Origin: CAYUCJ01 sp049282265
GTDB taxonomy: Bacteria > Desulfobacterota > DSM-4660 > Desulfatiglandales > Desulfatiglandaceae
Length of the DNA: 7,957 bases
Assembly (NCBI GenBank): GCA_049282265.1
Contig: JBAPTR010000276.1
Coordinates: 1-7,957, forward strand
Direction: 5' to 3'
Made by a program: the position numbers and the translations under genes. Each line of letters begins with the position of its first letter. Position 1 is the first letter of the stretch. Positions 5,348 through 7,957 of the stretch are shown piece after piece. Below the pieces are notes generated by a model. The model did not search any database. It saw nothing but the letters and a program-made list of their open reading frames with translations, and was not told where the DNA came from.

Positions 5348-6232
5348 ATGACTTTTGATTTTTTCCTTTTTATGCTCGTCAATGGCCTTACCCAGGGCAT
5401 GTTGCTCTTCATCATCGCCTCGGGACTGACGCTGGTATTCGGCGTTCTCAGGGTCATCAATTTTGCGCATGGCTCACTTTACATGATAGGGGCGTTTCTT
5501 GCTTTTTCCCTGAGCACCCTGCTCCCGAGCGGATCATTGTTCTCCTTCCTTTTGCTGTTGCTCCTCGTACCCCCAGCCGTGGCGTTGATTGGTGCGATAC
5601 TAGAAATCACGCTTTTCAGAAGGATTTACCGCGCGCATCATCTCATTCAGCTTCTTCTGACCTATGCCCTCGTGCTGATCCTTGAAGACGCAGCCCGTCT
5701 TATCTGGGGAGGGGATATCCGAAACGTTGCGCGACCGGAAATTCTGGCGGGATCAGTAAAGTTTCTGGGCCTCTTTCTCCCCACCTACAATGTGTTTATC
5801 CTGATCATGGGACCACTTGTCACTGTGGGCCTGTGGTTAGTGTTGTACCGGACACGAACCGGGAATATTATCCGGGCAGCGGTCTCCCATCCGGAGATGG
5901 TAGGGGCCTTGGGGGTAAACGTGTCCCGGGTAATGACGGGAACATTCATGCTGGGGTGCGGGCTGGCCGGGCTCGGGGGCGTGCTTATGGTGGGACTCGC
6001 GAATATCACTCTCGGGATCGGGATGGAAAAGATTATCGAGTGTTTTGCAGTGGTGGTGATAGGGGGGTTGGGAAGCGTCGGCGGCGCCCTCCTGGGTTCG
6101 CTCATCCTTGGTGTGGGGGTCGCGTTCATGCAGTTGCCGCTTAGCCGGCTGGCCATTGTTTTTCCCTACATTGCCATGGCCCTCATCCTGATTATCCGGC
6201 CGTGGGGGCTGTTTGGAAGACCGGAGCGTTGA
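5348..6232 (+). CDS. Branched-chain amino acid-type ABC transporter permease (LivH-like)
   Basis: A 294-aa inner-membrane protein that would form half of the translocation channel with the LivM-like partner encoded next. It is strongly hydrophobic, with about eight membrane segments. LivH-family marks are GLTQGMLLFIIASGLTLVFG then VINFAHGSLYMIGAF near the N-terminus (13-50), the cytoplasmic coupling-loop region RTGNIIRAAVSHPEMVGALG (170-189) that contacts the ATPases, and GGLGSVGGALLG (239-250) before the final helices. The C-terminus ends in the family-like PWGLFGRPER. The length is normal and the reading frame is intact. Its TGA overlaps the ATG I chose for the next permease (TGATG at 6230-6234), implying translational coupling. 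The solute is unknown, as for the binding protein. Confidence 0.94.
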   Translation: MTFDFFLFMLVNGLTQGMLLFIIASGLTLVFGVLRVINFAHGSLYMIGAFLAFSLSTLLPSGSLFSFLLLLLLVPPAVALIGAILEITLFRRIYRAHHLIQLLLTYALVLILEDAARLIWGGDIRNVARPEILAGSVKFLGLFLPTYNVFILIMGPLVTVGLWLVLYRTRTGNIIRAAVSHPEMVGALGVNVSRVMTGTFMLGCGLAGLGGVLMVGLANITLGIGMEKIIECFAVVVIGGLGSVGGALLGSLILGVGVAFMQLPLSRLAIVFPYIAMALILIIRPWGLFGRPER

Positions 6233-7215
6233 TGAGAAGAGAAGGAAGACAAAGCATGGAAGGAGCGCGACTGAAAAGCAGAAATTGGACTGCTGCAATC
6301 ATCACGATAGTCTTGCTTGTCCTTCTTCCTTTTGTTTTGAGGGCGCTTGGCAGACCGGGAGAATACTGGATCTGGGTAACGACAGAAATGATTATCATGG
6401 CCCTCTTTGCCCTGAGCCTGAACCTCATTCTCGGTTTCGGCGGGATGGTAAGCTTCGGCCATGCAGCCTTTTTCGGCGTTGGCGCCTACACCTTAGCCCT
6501 GCTCATGAAGAAAGCAGGGATTCCCCTCCTCCCCGCACTGGCGGCAGCCCCCCTTGCTGCTGCCGTGGCCGCAGGTATAATCGGGTGGTTTTGTGTGCGA
6601 TTGATCGGTCTCTATTTTGCCATCCTGACCCTTGCCTTTGGACAGCTTCTCTTTATGATCGTCTTCCAGTGGTATACATTTACCGGCGGGGATGACGGAA
6701 TTCACGGCATTGCAAGACCCGATTTCCTCGGCCCAACCAATTTCTATCTTTTCTGCCTTTTGATATTCTTGGTCTCTTTTTTTGTTATGCGGATGATCAC
6801 CCGCTCTCCCTTCGGTCTTGCCGTTCGAATAACGCGCGAAAATGCAGAGAGAGCGAAGTTCATCGGGATAAATGTCCGGCGCTGTCAACTTCTCAATTTC
6901 ATCATCGCAGGAGCTTTCGCGGGCCTGGCGGGTGGGCTTTTTACTGAACTCAATCGATTTGCCCAAACCGATTTCCTTCACTGGAGCAAGTCTGCTGAGC
7001 CTATTCTGGCCTGTCTGGTCGGGGGTATGTACTCCCTTGTGGGACCGGCGATCGGGTCGAGTGTACTCATATTCCTCAATATCATCATCCAGCATATCCA
7101 CCAGTCCTTGGTTGAAATATGGGCCATGGTGCTCGGTTTTATTCTGCTTGTTGTTGTGCTGTTTGCCCCGGAAGGACTGGTCGGCTTATATGAGAAGGCA
7201 ACGCGTAAATCATGA
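6232..7215 (+). CDS. Branched-chain amino acid-type ABC transporter permease (LivM-like)
   Basis: A 327-aa inner-membrane protein, the second channel subunit. Family marks (residues from this start): SLNLILGFGGMVSFGHAAFF (62-81) with GVGAYT after it; TGGDDGIHGI (151-160), the Gly-rich loop typical of LivM; RSPFGLAVRITRENAERAKF (191-210), the ATPase-coupling loop; and a C-terminal LFAPEGLVGLYEK. Three in-frame starts are possible: 6202 (inside livH, no good ribosome site), 6232 (overlapping the livH stop as TGATG, with GGAG at 5 nt) and 6256 (AAGGA about 10 nt upstream). I prefer 6232 for its coupling geometry; 6256 gives 319 aa and loses only a basic hydrophilic tail. A gene for a LivG-like ATPase follows after 38 bp. 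Confidence 0.92.
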   Translation: MRREGRQSMEGARLKSRNWTAAIITIVLLVLLPFVLRALGRPGEYWIWVTTEMIIMALFALSLNLILGFGGMVSFGHAAFFGVGAYTLALLMKKAGIPLLPALAAAPLAAAVAAGIIGWFCVRLIGLYFAILTLAFGQLLFMIVFQWYTFTGGDDGIHGIARPDFLGPTNFYLFCLLIFLVSFFVMRMITRSPFGLAVRITRENAERAKFIGINVRRCQLLNFIIAGAFAGLAGGLFTELNRFAQTDFLHWSKSAEPILACLVGGMYSLVGPAIGSSVLIFLNIIIQHIHQSLVEIWAMVLGFILLVVVLFAPEGLVGLYEKATRKS

Positions 7216-7253
7216 GCTGGAATGATTTGAAGGCATAGTTGGAAATAGATTCA

Positions 7254-7957
7254 ATGGCGAAAGAGTTGCTGAAAATTGAGGGTCTGTTCAAGTCCTTTGA
7301 AGGAAACAGGGTGATAAACAACGTCAGTTTTTCGCTTTTCCGTGGTGAACTGAGTTCTATTATCGGTCCGAATGGTGCCGGAAAGACTACACTCTTCAAT
7401 TTGATCACCGGCTATCACGTTCCGGACAGAGGCAGTATTGTTTTTGAGGAAGAAGATATCTCCGGCATGCAACCGTTTGACATCGTAAGACAGGGAATTG
7501 CAAGGGCCTTCCAAGTCACCAACATCTTTCCTAAACTCTCTGTGCTGGAAAATATTATTGCCGCGGTCATCACCCATCGGAGAATAAACCTTAACATGTT
7601 TTCATCCGTAAGCAGGCTTACCAAGGTGTATGCAAGGGCATATGAAATACTGGAGGGAGTCGGGCTGGTCGATATGGCCGATCGGCTGAGTGGAACCCTG
7701 GCGCATGGCAATCAGAAGCGATTGGATATCGCGATTGCCCTCGCGCTGGAACCAAAATTGCTGCTGCTGGATGAACCGACTGCCGGAATGAGTCCTGAAG
7801 AGCGATGGCAGGTAGTGGAGCTTATTCAGAATCTCTGGAAACAATTGGACATCACCATGCTGTTCATAGAACATGACATGGATATCGTTTTCGGTATTTC
7901 ACAGAACGTAACAGTTCTTGGTTACGGAGTATTACTCGCAGCAGGAACTCCGGAAGA
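7254..7957 (+). CDS. Branched-chain amino acid-type ABC transporter ATPase (LivG-like), 3' end cut by window
   Basis: The first 234 residues of a cytoplasmic ATPase that would power the LivH/LivM-type channel. Visible motifs: Walker A GPNGAGKTT (38-46); Q-loop Gln87 in ARAFQVTNIFPKLSVLEN; the signature LAHGNQKRLDIA (149-160); Walker B LLLLDEP (169-175) with catalytic Glu174; D-loop TAGMSPEE; and switch His207 in IEHDMD. The extended insert between the Q-loop and the signature, and the -HGNQKRL- form of the signature, are LivG-like rather than LivF-like. The frame is open to the window end, ending in AAGTPE, which in this family is usually followed by only 10-25 more residues. The ATG at 7254 has only a weak GGA about 10 nt upstream; a tiny 8-codon reading (7212-7238) overlapping the livM stop might aid re-initiation. 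LivF should follow outside the window. Confidence 0.93.
   Translation, partial: MAKELLKIEGLFKSFEGNRVINNVSFSLFRGELSSIIGPNGAGKTTLFNLITGYHVPDRGSIVFEEEDISGMQPFDIVRQGIARAFQVTNIFPKLSVLENIIAAVITHRRINLNMFSSVSRLTKVYARAYEILEGVGLVDMADRLSGTLAHGNQKRLDIAIALALEPKLLLLDEPTAGMSPEERWQVVELIQNLWKQLDITMLFIEHDMDIVFGISQNVTVLGYGVLLAAGTPE

Noticed and set aside
6493..7101. Open reading frame of 202 codons on the minus strand
   Set aside because: It is antisense to the LivM-like permease gene. The charged, low-order translation is what the reverse strand of a hydrophobic membrane protein gives; there is no ribosome site or domain.
1..7957. CRISPR array, tRNA or rRNA gene, insertion sequence, attachment site or replication origin
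   Set aside because: I saw no regularly spaced repeats, no cloverleaf or rRNA-like sequence, no transposase motifs or terminal inverted repeats, and no iteron or DnaA-box cluster.

Overview
The window looks like chromosomal DNA from an anaerobic, metabolically versatile Gram-negative bacterium, most plausibly a Desulfobacterota (former Deltaproteobacteria: syntrophic or sulfate-reducing) lineage. That placement is an inference. It rests on the gene combination (PAS-type sigma-54 activator, acyl-CoA ligase, branched-chain-amino-acid-type ABC transporter), the moderate base composition and the style of the proteins; no phylogenetic marker is present.

Left edge (1-590): a decayed region. On the minus strand there is a C-terminal fragment of an ABC-2-type permease running off the left edge. 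It is joined directly to a Fur-family regulator broken by at least four frameshifts, one of them a visible 7-bp tandem duplication. About 155 bp of non-coding DNA (436-590) follows, with no convincing terminator.

Centre-left (591-2338): a complete sigma-54-dependent activator (PAS, AAA+, Fis-type HTH) on the minus strand, then a 338-bp divergent regulatory region. This region holds a consensus-perfect -24/-12 sigma-54 promoter facing right, a candidate sigma-70 promoter for the activator facing left, and several palindromes that are candidate binding sites.

Right (2339-7957, plus strand): an operon-like run of an AMP-forming acyl-CoA ligase, a periplasmic substrate-binding protein (LivJ-like), two membrane permeases (LivH-like and LivM-like, overlapping or nearly so), and the start of a LivG-like ATPase cut by the right edge. 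A LivF-like ATPase would be expected next.

Reading it as a unit: the activator probably senses a metabolite or cellular state through its PAS domain, binds upstream sites and drives sigma-54 transcription of the ligase/transporter operon. The binding protein and LivHMG(F) would import an organic acid or amino-acid-like compound, and the ligase would convert a carboxylate to its CoA thioester, trapping and activating it for catabolism. The substrate cannot be read from the sequence. Nothing here is a wholly new type of system; the interest lies in the well-preserved regulatory architecture and in the decayed left flank.
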